Source: Betaproteobacteria bacterium (GTDB taxonomy: Bacteria > Pseudomonadota > Gammaproteobacteria > Burkholderiales > Thiobacillaceae). From it: DNA of 5,715 bases. The stretch spans positions 1 through 5,715 of the forward strand of contig VGVU01000081.1 of NCBI GenBank assembly GCA_016873905.1. The letters are read 5' to 3'. This document shows, piece by piece, positions 1 to 5,715 of the stretch; within the stretch, counting starts at the first letter, position 1, and every line of letters starts with the position of its first letter. The translations under genes and the position numbers were made by a program. The notes below the pieces were generated by a model that was given only the letters and a program-made list of their open reading frames with translations, was not told where the DNA came from and did not search any database.

Positions 1-125
1 CCCACCTGCGCATCGAGTTTCTGCACAAACTGCGTGACGAACAAAAATTCGACTCGCTCGATGCCCTGATCGCCCAAATCGGCCGCGATGCCCTTGAAGC
101 GCGCACCCTGCTGAATGTCGGATAA
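1..125 (+). CDS. ribF: RibF, bifunctional riboflavin kinase/FAD synthetase (C-terminal end only)
   Basis: Only the last 40 complete codons (from base 3) and the TAA stop at 123-125 are in the window; the start lies upstream. The visible peptide reads HLRIEFLHKLRDEQKFDSLD, then ALIAQIGRDALEARTLLNVG. The pattern F-x-H-K-L-R-x-E-x-K-F-x-S-L-x-x-L-x-x-Q-I-x-x-D is the usual C-terminal end of the riboflavin kinase domain of RibF, which phosphorylates riboflavin to FMN; the N-terminal half of the family, not visible here, adenylates FMN to FAD. Placement directly before ileS is the classical proteobacterial arrangement and supports the call. The stop overlaps or nearly touches the ileS start, so the two genes are probably co-transcribed. 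Nothing can be said about the catalytic residues, which lie outside the window. Confidence 0.88.
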   Translation, partial: HLRIEFLHKLRDEQKFDSLDALIAQIGRDALEARTLLNVG

Positions 126-126
126 G
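120..126 (+). promoter_or_regulatory. Weak Shine-Dalgarno supporting the downstream ileS start
   Basis: GGATAAG overlaps the ribF stop codon. Its GGA (120-122) sits 7 bases before the ATG at 130, a normal ribosome-binding distance. No comparable purine stretch lies at a suitable distance before the alternative ATG at 115; the nearest, TGAAG at 95-99, is about 15 bases away. The match to the consensus is modest, so translation may depend partly on ribosomes finishing ribF. Confidence 0.4.
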
Positions 127-129
127 CCC

Positions 130-2916
130 ATGGATTACAAAGCCACCCTCAACCTGCCCGATACCCCCTTCCCCATGCGCGGCGACCTGCCCAAGCGCGA
201 ACCGGGCTGGGTGGCCGGGTGGCAGGAAAAACAGATCTACGCAGCCATTCGCCAAGCCTCTGCCGGGCGACCGCGCTTTACCCTGCACGACGGCCCGCCG
301 TACGCCAACGGCAACATCCACATTGGCCACGCCGTCAACAAAATCCTGAAGGACATCATCCTCAAGAGCAAGACACTGGAAGGCTTCGACGCGCCCTTCG
401 TGCCCGGCTGGGACTGCCACGGCCTGCCGATTGAACATCAGATCGAAAAGCAACACGGCAAGCATCTCGAAGGCAACGCCGTGCGCAAACTCTGTCGCGA
501 ATATGCCGCGCAGCAGGTGGAACAACAAAAGCAGGATTTCATCCGCCTGGGCGTCTTGGGCGACTGGAACAATCCCTACCTCACCATGAATTTCAAGGCC
601 GAGGCTGACGAGATTCGCGCCCTCGGCAAGATCTGGGAGAAGGGCTATCTCTATCAGGGCCTGAAACCGGTCAACTGGTGTCTCGACTGCGGCTCGGCGC
701 TGGCCGAGGCTGAGGTTGAATACGAAGACAAGACCTCGCCGGCCATTGATGTCGCCTTCCCGGTTCACCCCAACCACGCTGAAAAACTTGCCGCTGCGTT
801 TGGTCTGGCGCACCCCGTCGCCAACGCCGCCGCCGTGATCTGGACCACCACGCCGTGGACCCTGCCCGCCAACGAGGCGGTGTCGGTACACCCGGATCTC
901 ACCTATGACCTGATCTCCACCCCCAAGGGGACGCTGATCCTGGTCCATGAATTGGCCGCCGCCTGTCTGGAACGCTATGCGCTGGAAGGCGAGTTTCTCG
1001 GCTCTTGTGCCGGCGCAGCACTGGAACATCTCCTGTTGCAACACCCCTTCCAGTCGCGCGATGTGCTGATGATCTGCGGCACTCATGTCACGCTTGAGGC
1101 GGGCACCGGCCTGGTCCATACCGCCCCGGCGCATGGCGTGGATGACTATACGATCGGTCGCAAATACGGTCTTCCGGTCAATAACCCCGTCGGTGACGAC
1201 GGCCGTTTCCTCCCTTCGACGCCCGCGCTCACCGACGGCGCCCTGGCGGGGCTCTCCGTCTGGGAAGCCAATCCGAAAGTGCTCGCCGAACTGGAAGCGC
1301 GCGGCCGTTTGCTGAAAAGCGAGAAGATCCGCCACAGCTATCCGCATTGCTGGCGGCACAAAACGCCCATCATCTTCCGCGCCACCACCCAGTGGTTCAT
1401 CGGCATGGAACAGCGCGGCAGCGAATCCGCGCCCACGCTGCGCCATCAGGCCGAGATCGCCGTGGACGAGACGCAATTCTTCCCGGCCTGGGGTCGCGCC
1501 CGTCTCGAGGGCATGATGAAGACCCGGCCCGACTGGTGCATCTCGCGCCAGCGTAACTGGGGCGTACCGATTCCCTTCTTCCTGCACCGTGAAACCGGCG
1601 CGCTGCACCCACGCACCGCCGAGCTCATCGAAACAGTGGCAAGGCGCGTCGAGAGCGGCGGCATCGAGGCCTGGTTCACCCTCGACCCCGCCGATTTACT
1701 GGGCGAGGAGGCCGCGCAGTACCGCAAACTCACCGACACGCTGGATGTCTGGTTTGATTCCGGCACCACCCACTGGCATGTCATGCGCGGCTCGCACCCC
1801 GACAGCCACAACCACCCGGCCGACCTCTATCTGGAGGGCTCCGACCAGCATCGCGGCTGGTTCCAGAGTTCGCTGCTGACCGGATGCGCCATTGATGGCC
1901 ACGCGCCGTACAAGGCCCTGCTCACCCATGGTTTCGTCGTCGATGGCAACGGCCACAAGATGTCCAAGTCCAAGGGCAATGTCATCGCCCCGCAAGAAGT
2001 CATGAACAAGTACGGCGCTGACATTCTGCGCCTGTGGGTGGCCAGCACCGATTACGCCGGCGAGCTGTCGATCTCCGACAAGATCTTGCAAGGCGTCATC
2101 GACAGCTATCGGCGCATCCGCAACACCCTCAAGTTCCTGCTCGCCAACCAGTCCGACTTCGACCCGGCGGCACACGCCCTGCCGGTGGCCGACTGGCTGG
2201 AAATCGACCGCTACGCCCTGCACCTCACCCAACAATTCAACGCCGAGGTGCGCACGGCCTATGCCGGTTACGAGTTCCTGCGCGTGGCTCAGGCCCTGCA
2301 CGGCTTCTGTGCCGAGACCCTGGGCGGTTTCTACCTCGACATCCTCAAAGATCGGCTCTACACCTGCGGCGCAAACTCGAAAGCACGCCGCTCGGCGCAG
2401 TCTGCGCTGCACGCCATTACCCGCAGCCTGGTACAGGCCATGGCCCCGATCCTGTCCTTCACCGCCGAAGAGGCCTGGGCCTTCATCCCCGGACGCAGCA
2501 GCGCAGAACAAGGCAGCGTCTTCCTGTCTGTCACCAGCGACTTCGAGGCCTCCACAAACACGGCACTGATTACGCGTTGGGACGCCCTCACCGCCTTCCG
2601 CCCCACCGTACTGAAGGCCCTGGAGACCGCGCGCGAGGCCAAGATCATCGGCTCGGCCCTGCAAGCTGAACTGGAGATCAGCGCCGACGGCGTGCTGTTT
2701 GACCATCTCGCGGCCCTGGCTGACGACCTCAAGTTCGTCTTCATCGTCTCGGCCGTCCGCCTGACCCGCGGCGCGGAGGCCGTCACGGTCATCGCCAGCC
2801 CCCACCAGAAATGCGAACGCTGCTGGCATGTCCGCGCTGATGTGAACACCGACGGCCTCTGCGGCCGCTGCGACAGCAACCTGAATGGCCCTGGCGAAGC
2901 GCGCGCCTATGCGTAA
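130..2916 (+). CDS. ileS: Isoleucyl-tRNA synthetase (class I, IleS1 type)
   Basis: This cytoplasmic enzyme activates isoleucine with ATP, charges tRNA-Ile and hydrolyses mischarged Val-tRNA-Ile. With the start at 130 it has 928 residues, close to the 938 of E. coli. Visible in order are the class I HIGH signature (about 64-67, within PPYANGNIHIGH), the CP1 editing domain with WTTTPWTLPANEAV (about 238-251), and HTAPAHGVDDY (about 330-340), which contains the expected editing His and Asp. Then come WFDSG, GSDQHRGWFQSS and KMSKS (about 610-614). A C-terminal zinc site is formed by C895, C898, C911 and C914. All key motifs are intact. An in-frame ATG at 115 would add MSDKP and overlap ribF by 11 bases. 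I prefer 130 because GGA precedes it at a good distance and the product then starts MDYKATLNLPDT, aligning with E. coli MSDYKSTLNLPET. The KMSKS form with C-terminal zinc finger is the housekeeping IleS1 type, not the mupirocin-resistant IleS2. The 3' end overlaps lspA. Confidence 0.98.
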   Translation: MDYKATLNLPDTPFPMRGDLPKREPGWVAGWQEKQIYAAIRQASAGRPRFTLHDGPPYANGNIHIGHAVNKILKDIILKSKTLEGFDAPFVPGWDCHGLPIEHQIEKQHGKHLEGNAVRKLCREYAAQQVEQQKQDFIRLGVLGDWNNPYLTMNFKAEADEIRALGKIWEKGYLYQGLKPVNWCLDCGSALAEAEVEYEDKTSPAIDVAFPVHPNHAEKLAAAFGLAHPVANAAAVIWTTTPWTLPANEAVSVHPDLTYDLISTPKGTLILVHELAAACLERYALEGEFLGSCAGAALEHLLLQHPFQSRDVLMICGTHVTLEAGTGLVHTAPAHGVDDYTIGRKYGLPVNNPVGDDGRFLPSTPALTDGALAGLSVWEANPKVLAELEARGRLLKSEKIRHSYPHCWRHKTPIIFRATTQWFIGMEQRGSESAPTLRHQAEIAVDETQFFPAWGRARLEGMMKTRPDWCISRQRNWGVPIPFFLHRETGALHPRTAELIETVARRVESGGIEAWFTLDPADLLGEEAAQYRKLTDTLDVWFDSGTTHWHVMRGSHPDSHNHPADLYLEGSDQHRGWFQSSLLTGCAIDGHAPYKALLTHGFVVDGNGHKMSKSKGNVIAPQEVMNKYGADILRLWVASTDYAGELSISDKILQGVIDSYRRIRNTLKFLLANQSDFDPAAHALPVADWLEIDRYALHLTQQFNAEVRTAYAGYEFLRVAQALHGFCAETLGGFYLDILKDRLYTCGANSKARRSAQSALHAITRSLVQAMAPILSFTAEEAWAFIPGRSSAEQGSVFLSVTSDFEASTNTALITRWDALTAFRPTVLKALETAREAKIIGSALQAELEISADGVLFDHLAALADDLKFVFIVSAVRLTRGAEAVTVIASPHQKCERCWHVRADVNTDGLCGRCDSNLNGPGEARAYA

Positions 2917-3370
2917 GGGGTTGGGCCTCGCCGCCCTGGTCATCATCCTCGACCAGCTCAGCAAGTGGGCGGTGCTGGCCAGCCTGCCCCTGTACGCCAG
3001 CATTGAGCTGACCGGCTTTTTCAACCTGGTGCATGTGCGCAACGAAGGCGCGGCGTTCTCGCTCCTGGCTGACCAGCCCGGCTGGCAACGCTTCTTCTTC
3101 ATCGCCCTGTCGCTGACGGTTTCGGCCTTCATCATCGGCTGGCTGAGAAAGCCCGCCCCGGCGCTGCAACACACCGCCCTCGCGCTCATCCTGGGCGGCG
3201 CGCTGGGTAATGCCATCGACCGCATCCTGCATGGCAATGTGGTCGATTTCCTCGACTTTCATCTGCTGGGCTGGCACTGGCCCGCGTTCAATGTCGCCGA
3301 TTCCGCCATCGTCCTCGCGGCGGGCATGTTGATCTGGATGAGCCTGAGGCCACCCCATGAGCAGCCCTGA
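2909..3370 (+). CDS. lspA: Lipoprotein signal peptidase II (prolipoprotein signal peptidase)
   Basis: LspA is an inner-membrane aspartyl protease that removes the signal peptide from prolipoproteins after the lipobox cysteine has received diacylglycerol. Four hydrophobic segments can be seen (about residues 4-22, 58-78, 89-102 and 127-144). The family blocks are present: ILDQLSK near the N-terminus, VRNEGAAFSLLAD, LGGALGNAIDR, HGNVVDFLDF and FNVADSAI. The catalytic pair is D113 (VVD) and D131 (VAD), counted from the start at 2909, and the conserved Asn of GGALGN is kept. The product is 153 residues from this start. The in-frame ATG at 2885 gives 161, nearer the 164 of E. coli, but has no purine-rich site upstream and would overlap ileS by 32 bases. 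The ATG at 2909 overlaps the ileS end by 8 bases and has a weak GGCGAAG (2894-2900) before it. Both starts remain possible. The 3' end overlaps fkpB by 14 bases, suggesting coupled translation. Confidence 0.96.
   Translation: MRKGLGLAALVIILDQLSKWAVLASLPLYASIELTGFFNLVHVRNEGAAFSLLADQPGWQRFFFIALSLTVSAFIIGWLRKPAPALQHTALALILGGALGNAIDRILHGNVVDFLDFHLLGWHWPAFNVADSAIVLAAGMLIWMSLRPPHEQP
3345..3349 (+). promoter_or_regulatory. Shine-Dalgarno site of fkpB
   Basis: TGAGG ends 7 bases before the ATG at 3357 and lies inside the last codons of lspA. It is the clearest ribosome-binding site in this gene string and supports 3357 as the fkpB start, even though that start overlaps lspA by 14 bases. Confidence 0.6.
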
Positions 3371-3800
3371 AATCGGTCTTAACGACCGCGTCACGCTGCA
3401 CTACCGGCTCGCGTGCGGAGACGCAGAGATCGTCAATACCTTTGCGGAGGGACCCGAGACCTTCCAGTTCGGCCGTGGCGAGATCGACCCCCGCCTGGAA
3501 TATGCCCTCAAGGGGCTGCGCGCAGGCACGCACACCACGCTGCACCTGGCACCCGGCATGGCCTTTGGCGAGCACGATCCAGACCGGGTCCAATCGTATC
3601 CCCGTGCCGACCTGAACGACCTGGCCTCCGAATCAACGCTTGAGGTCGGCCACATCATCCAGTTCCAACTCCCTAATGGGCAAACCCTGCACGGCGCGGT
3701 GCTGGCCCTCGACGCCGCCACGGCCACCCTCGACTTCAATCACCCGCTCGCCGGCCGGCCGATCGAATTCGAGGTGCACATCCTGAGTATCGAAAAATGA
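3357..3800 (+). CDS. fkpB: FKBP-type peptidyl-prolyl cis-trans isomerase, SlpA/FkpB family
   Basis: The 147-residue product matches the SlyD-like SlpA/FkpB family (149 residues in E. coli), cytoplasmic prolyl isomerases with chaperone activity. The FKBP half starts with RVTLHYRL and continues through FQFGRGEIDPRLEYALKGL and LAPGMAFGEHD (about 65-74). An insert-in-flap domain of about 50 residues follows (about 75-125), and the chain returns to the FKBP fold with the family hallmark DFNHPLAG (126-133) and EFEVHILSIE. There is no signal peptide and no His/Cys-rich tail, which separates it from SlyD. The start at 3357 has a good ribosome-binding site. The stop TGA overlaps the ispH ATG in the sequence ATGA (3797-3800), a typical coupling junction. 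The linkage to lspA and ispH is also seen in E. coli; its purpose is not evident from the sequence, and the physiological client proteins cannot be read from it. Confidence 0.93.
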   Translation: MSSPEIGLNDRVTLHYRLACGDAEIVNTFAEGPETFQFGRGEIDPRLEYALKGLRAGTHTTLHLAPGMAFGEHDPDRVQSYPRADLNDLASESTLEVGHIIQFQLPNGQTLHGAVLALDAATATLDFNHPLAGRPIEFEVHILSIEK

Positions 3801-4753
3801 CCACTCTCCTGCTCGCCAACCCGCGTGGCTTTTGTGCCGGTGTCGATCGCGCCATTGCCATTGTCGAACGGGCGCTGGAACGCCATGGCGCACCCGTGTA
3901 TGTACGCCACGAAGTCGTGCATAACCGCTTTGTGGTGGACAATCTCAAGGCGCGTGGCGCGATCTTCATCGAGGATTTAAACGCGATTCCCGTCGGCTCA
4001 GTGCTGGTTTTCAGCGCCCACGGCGTGCCGCAATCTGTGCGGAGGGAGGCCGAGGCGCGCGGTCTCACCGTGTTCGACGCCACCTGCCCACTGGTCACCA
4101 AGGTGCACCTGGAGGTCAAACGACTGGTCGAAAACGGCTATGGCATCATCATGATCGGCCACCCCGGTCACCCCGAGGTCGAAGGCACCCTGGGCCAAAC
4201 CGACGGCCCCAAATGGCTGGTCGAGACCCCTGCCGATGTTGCGCTCCTGGCCAGCGAGATCGGCACCCAACCGGACAAGCGCACTGACAAGTTGGCTGAT
4301 AAGTTAGCTTATGTCACCCAGACCACCCTATCCGTCGATGACGCAAAGACCACGATCGACGCCCTGCGCACCCACTTCCCCGATATCGTCGGCCCTAAAA
4401 AAGACGACATCTGTTACGCCACGCAAAACCGTCAGGACGCGGTAAAAACCCTCGTGACGCGCTGCGACGCCGTGCTGGTCGTCGGCTCCAAGAACAGCTC
4501 CAACTCCAATCGCCTGCGCGAGGTCGCCGAACGCGCCGGCGCCAAGGCCTGGCTGATCGACACCGCGGCCGACATCGACCCCGCCTGGCTGACCGGCATG
4601 CGCTGCATCGGCATCACCGCCGGTGCCTCGGCGCCCGAGATTCTGGTGGAAGGCGTGAAGGCCCGCCTATACGAACTGGGCATGACTCAAATCGAGACCC
4701 TGACCGGCGCTGCAGAAGACATCCACTTCGCGCTGCCGGTGGCACTGCGCTAG
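3797..4753 (+). CDS. ispH: 4-hydroxy-3-methylbut-2-enyl diphosphate reductase (IspH)
   Basis: IspH carries out the last step of the MEP isoprenoid pathway, the two-electron reduction of HMBPP to IPP and DMAPP, using a [4Fe-4S] cluster in the cytoplasm. The product has 318 residues (E. coli 316). The three cluster cysteines are present at C13 (NPRGFCAGVDRA), C97 (FDATCPLV) and C206 (DDICYATQNRQ). Substrate-binding and catalytic positions also look intact: H42 (EVVHN), H75 (SAHG), H125 and E127 (GHPEVEG), T174 (VTQTTLS), S234 and N236 (GSKNSSNSNR) and S278 (TAGASAP). Compared with E. coli as I recall it, there are about eight extra residues around 158-171, just before VTQTTLS, encoded by a 12-base tandem repeat, while the C-terminus is a few residues shorter. 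The ATG overlaps the fkpB stop by four bases, so translation is probably coupled. It is the last gene before a strong terminator. Confidence 0.98.
   Translation: MTTLLLANPRGFCAGVDRAIAIVERALERHGAPVYVRHEVVHNRFVVDNLKARGAIFIEDLNAIPVGSVLVFSAHGVPQSVRREAEARGLTVFDATCPLVTKVHLEVKRLVENGYGIIMIGHPGHPEVEGTLGQTDGPKWLVETPADVALLASEIGTQPDKRTDKLADKLAYVTQTTLSVDDAKTTIDALRTHFPDIVGPKKDDICYATQNRQDAVKTLVTRCDAVLVVGSKNSSNSNRLREVAERAGAKAWLIDTAADIDPAWLTGMRCIGITAGASAPEILVEGVKARLYELGMTQIETLTGAAEDIHFALPVALR
4274..4309 (+). repeat. 12-base in-frame tandem repeat within ispH
   Basis: Two adjacent 12-base units, GACAAGTTGGCT (4286-4297) and GATAAGTTAGCT (4298-4309), differ at two third-codon positions. A more diverged unit, GACAAGCGCACT, precedes them (4274-4285). 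The units encode DKRT, DKLA and DKLA. Being a multiple of three, the repeat keeps the ispH frame. The patch is richer in A/T than the gene around it and includes a TTA codon, which is uncommon here. Slippage duplication followed by drift is the likely origin. Confidence 0.8.
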
Positions 4754-4768
4754 CCCACCGGTTGGCCA

Positions 4769-4789
4769 TTGAACCAACTCTTGAACCAA
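4769..4789. repeat. Short direct repeat TTGAACCAA in the ispH 3' region
   Basis: TTGAACCAA occurs at 4769-4777 and again at 4781-4789, separated by CTC, giving a 12-base period between the ispH stop and the terminator stem. A weak hairpin, GTTGG (4761-4765) with CCAAC (4774-4778), uses the first copy. No function is evident; a small slippage duplication is sufficient to explain it. Confidence 0.45.
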
Positions 4790-4816
4790 AAAAGCCGGCA
4801 AACGCCGGCTTTTTTG
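4787..4816. terminator. Bidirectional intrinsic terminator between convergent genes
   Basis: This is a perfect inverted repeat with 13-base arms (4787-4799 and 4804-4816) and an AAAC loop. The core stem is GCCGGC/GCCGGC, preceded by six A (4788-4793) and followed by six T (4810-4815). Read on either strand it gives a GC stem followed by a run of U, the form of an intrinsic terminator. It lies 33 bases after the ispH stop and 17 bases beyond the stop of the - strand gene, so it can end both transcripts. Confidence 0.93.
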
Positions 4817-4833
4817 TTGGCTATCAGCAAAGA

Positions 4834-5715
4834 TCAGTGCGGCTGCACGCCCGGGCCATAGAAGCGGTAGCCCAAACGCATCTGCTCGCTCTGCGACAGG
4901 GCGCGTTTCTCGGCCTCGCTCTTGAACTTGTCGGCGATGCCATCGTAGGTCTTCTTCATCCAGTCCTTGTCCATCAACAGATCGGCCACGCCGGCAGCCC
5001 AGCGCAAGCTGTCGGAGGCCGAGTTCAGGCGGGCACCCACACCGTCCATCAGATCGGCAATACGGGATTTCTCAAGGCCATAGGACTGCAGACGAGTGGC
5101 CAGTTGCAGCGCCTCATCGGCCGTCTGACAGGCATCCGCTGCCCGTGCAAAGGTTGCCGACGCCGCATCGGCCGCGCCCATGTCGTGATACAACTTGGCC
5201 ACCTGAGCCAAGGCGAAATGATCCCGCGCCCGCGCCGCCGCCTCACCCAGAATGCGCGTGGCCTCGGTGGCATTGGAGAGGGCATCACGGGCCAGTTCAG
5301 CCAGGCGGGTCCAGTCATAGGGGTTCTCACCCGCACTGGCGGCCCGGGCCTGCACCGCCGCCTCAGCCCGTTCACGGCCAAACTGGGCGTCTTTCAACTC
5401 GCGCCCCACGGTGCGCACAATCTCGCTAAACCAGACGAAGTCAGCGGCCGAGGCGATGCTTTCGTCAAGCAGCTTGGACAGCCAGGCCTTGTCACCCACC
5501 CGATCCACCGCCAGGATCAGCGGCTTGAAGCGGGAGAAATGGAAACCGTCTTCACGCAGGGTCGTCTCCGCGTTGGCCAACACCTTGCCGGCATAAGCGG
5601 CATCGCCCAGTTCCAGCATGATGCGATCCGCCAGCGCAATCTGCTCACGCACGGTCTTGCAATTGCCCTCGGCACTCTGGAACTCGACATACTTGGCCTG
5701 ATTGGCCTCGCGGCG
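4834..5715 (-). CDS. Unrecognised TPR-like helical-repeat protein (N-terminus outside window)
   Basis: The reading frame is open from the window edge to the TGA at 4836-4834, giving 293 visible residues. The GTG at 5652-5650 is an internal in-frame codon, since a further 21 codons (RREANQAKYVEFQSAEGNCK, then T) are open above it; the true start is probably beyond the edge. I do not recognise the family. The chain is almost wholly helical, rich in Ala and acidic/basic pairs, with no evident membrane segment in the visible part. Counting from the window edge, turn-plus-helix units recur about every 33-39 residues: GDAAYAGKVL (37), GDKAWLSKLL (74), KDAQFGRERA (108), SNATEATRIL (147), GAADAASATF (180), GLEKSRIADL (213) and MDKDWMKKTY (248). 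The unit at about 166-199 fits the tetratricopeptide pattern well (L169, V172, A173, Y176, A185, F189, A192). A solenoid binding or scaffolding role is an inference. The tail GYRFYGPGVQPH is not helical-looking. The gene converges on ispH and shares its terminator. Confidence 0.75.
   Translation of the reverse strand, partial: RREANQAKYVEFQSAEGNCKTVREQIALADRIMLELGDAAYAGKVLANAETTLREDGFHFSRFKPLILAVDRVGDKAWLSKLLDESIASAADFVWFSEIVRTVGRELKDAQFGRERAEAAVQARAASAGENPYDWTRLAELARDALSNATEATRILGEAAARARDHFALAQVAKLYHDMGAADAASATFARAADACQTADEALQLATRLQSYGLEKSRIADLMDGVGARLNSASDSLRWAAGVADLLMDKDWMKKTYDGIADKFKSEAEKRALSQSEQMRLGYRFYGPGVQPH

Noticed and set aside
2034..2669. A 211-codon + strand frame inside ileS
   Set aside because: It is a shifted frame of the IleRS anticodon-binding region, rich in Arg, Pro and His as typical for a shadow frame, while ileS itself continues intact with recognisable family sequence.
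1696..3237. A 513-codon open frame on the - strand opposite ileS and lspA
   Set aside because: It lies wholly antisense to two strongly conserved genes. Long stop-free antisense frames are expected in GC-rich coding DNA with strong third-position bias. The translation (VGRVVVAVGVRAAHDMPVGG and similar) shows no motif, and its start lies within lspA.
2789..3394. A 201-codon - strand frame opposite lspA
   Set aside because: It is antisense to LspA, whose catalytic motifs are all readable on the + strand. No family features are seen in the antisense product.
4761..4778. Hairpin GTTGG/CCAAC between ispH and the terminator, as a possible regulatory RNA element
   Set aside because: It has only five base pairs with an eight-base loop, and is better explained as part of the small TTGAACCAA duplication.
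5049..5429. Alternative frames on both strands within the - strand helical-repeat gene
   Set aside because: They are rich in Pro, Arg and Trp with no repeat logic, whereas the 293-residue frame gives a regular helical pattern and runs through the whole region.
1..5715. Search for CRISPR arrays, tRNA/rRNA genes, insertion sequences, attachment sites, toxin-antitoxin or defence genes
   Set aside because: No regularly spaced repeats, transposase motifs, terminal inverted repeats or RNA gene landmarks were seen; almost every base is covered by conserved housekeeping genes or the - strand gene.

Overview
The window is a GC-rich segment of a proteobacterial chromosome. Most of it is a housekeeping gene string on the + strand: the 3' end of ribF, then ileS, lspA, fkpB and ispH. 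This order is familiar from gamma- and betaproteobacteria. The protein details (IleRS N-terminus DYKATLNLPDTPFPMRGDL, IspH start LLLANPRGFCAGVDRAI) and the strong G/C bias at third codon positions suggest a betaproteobacterium. That taxonomic call is an inference from remembered family sequences, not the result of a search.

Layout: 1-125 is the C-terminal tail of the riboflavin kinase/FAD synthetase RibF. 130-2916 is isoleucyl-tRNA synthetase, 2909-3370 prolipoprotein signal peptidase, 3357-3800 an FKBP-type SlpA/FkpB peptidyl-prolyl isomerase, and 3797-4753 the iron-sulfur enzyme IspH of isoprenoid synthesis. The genes overlap or nearly touch at every junction, with no room for internal promoters or terminators, so they are most likely one transcript with translational coupling. 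A perfect inverted repeat flanked by A and T runs (4787-4816) follows ispH and can terminate transcription from both sides. Beyond it a convergent gene on the - strand (4834-5715, 5' end outside the window) encodes a helical-repeat, TPR-like protein that I do not recognise.

The gene products work in separate processes: flavin cofactors, tRNA charging, lipoprotein maturation in the inner membrane, protein folding, and IPP/DMAPP production. They are linked by co-transcription rather than by a shared pathway.

I see no undescribed system here: no mobile element, CRISPR array, RNA gene or defence locus. The points most worth a second look are a 12-base tandem repeat that has lengthened a loop of IspH, and the unrecognised solenoid protein on the - strand.
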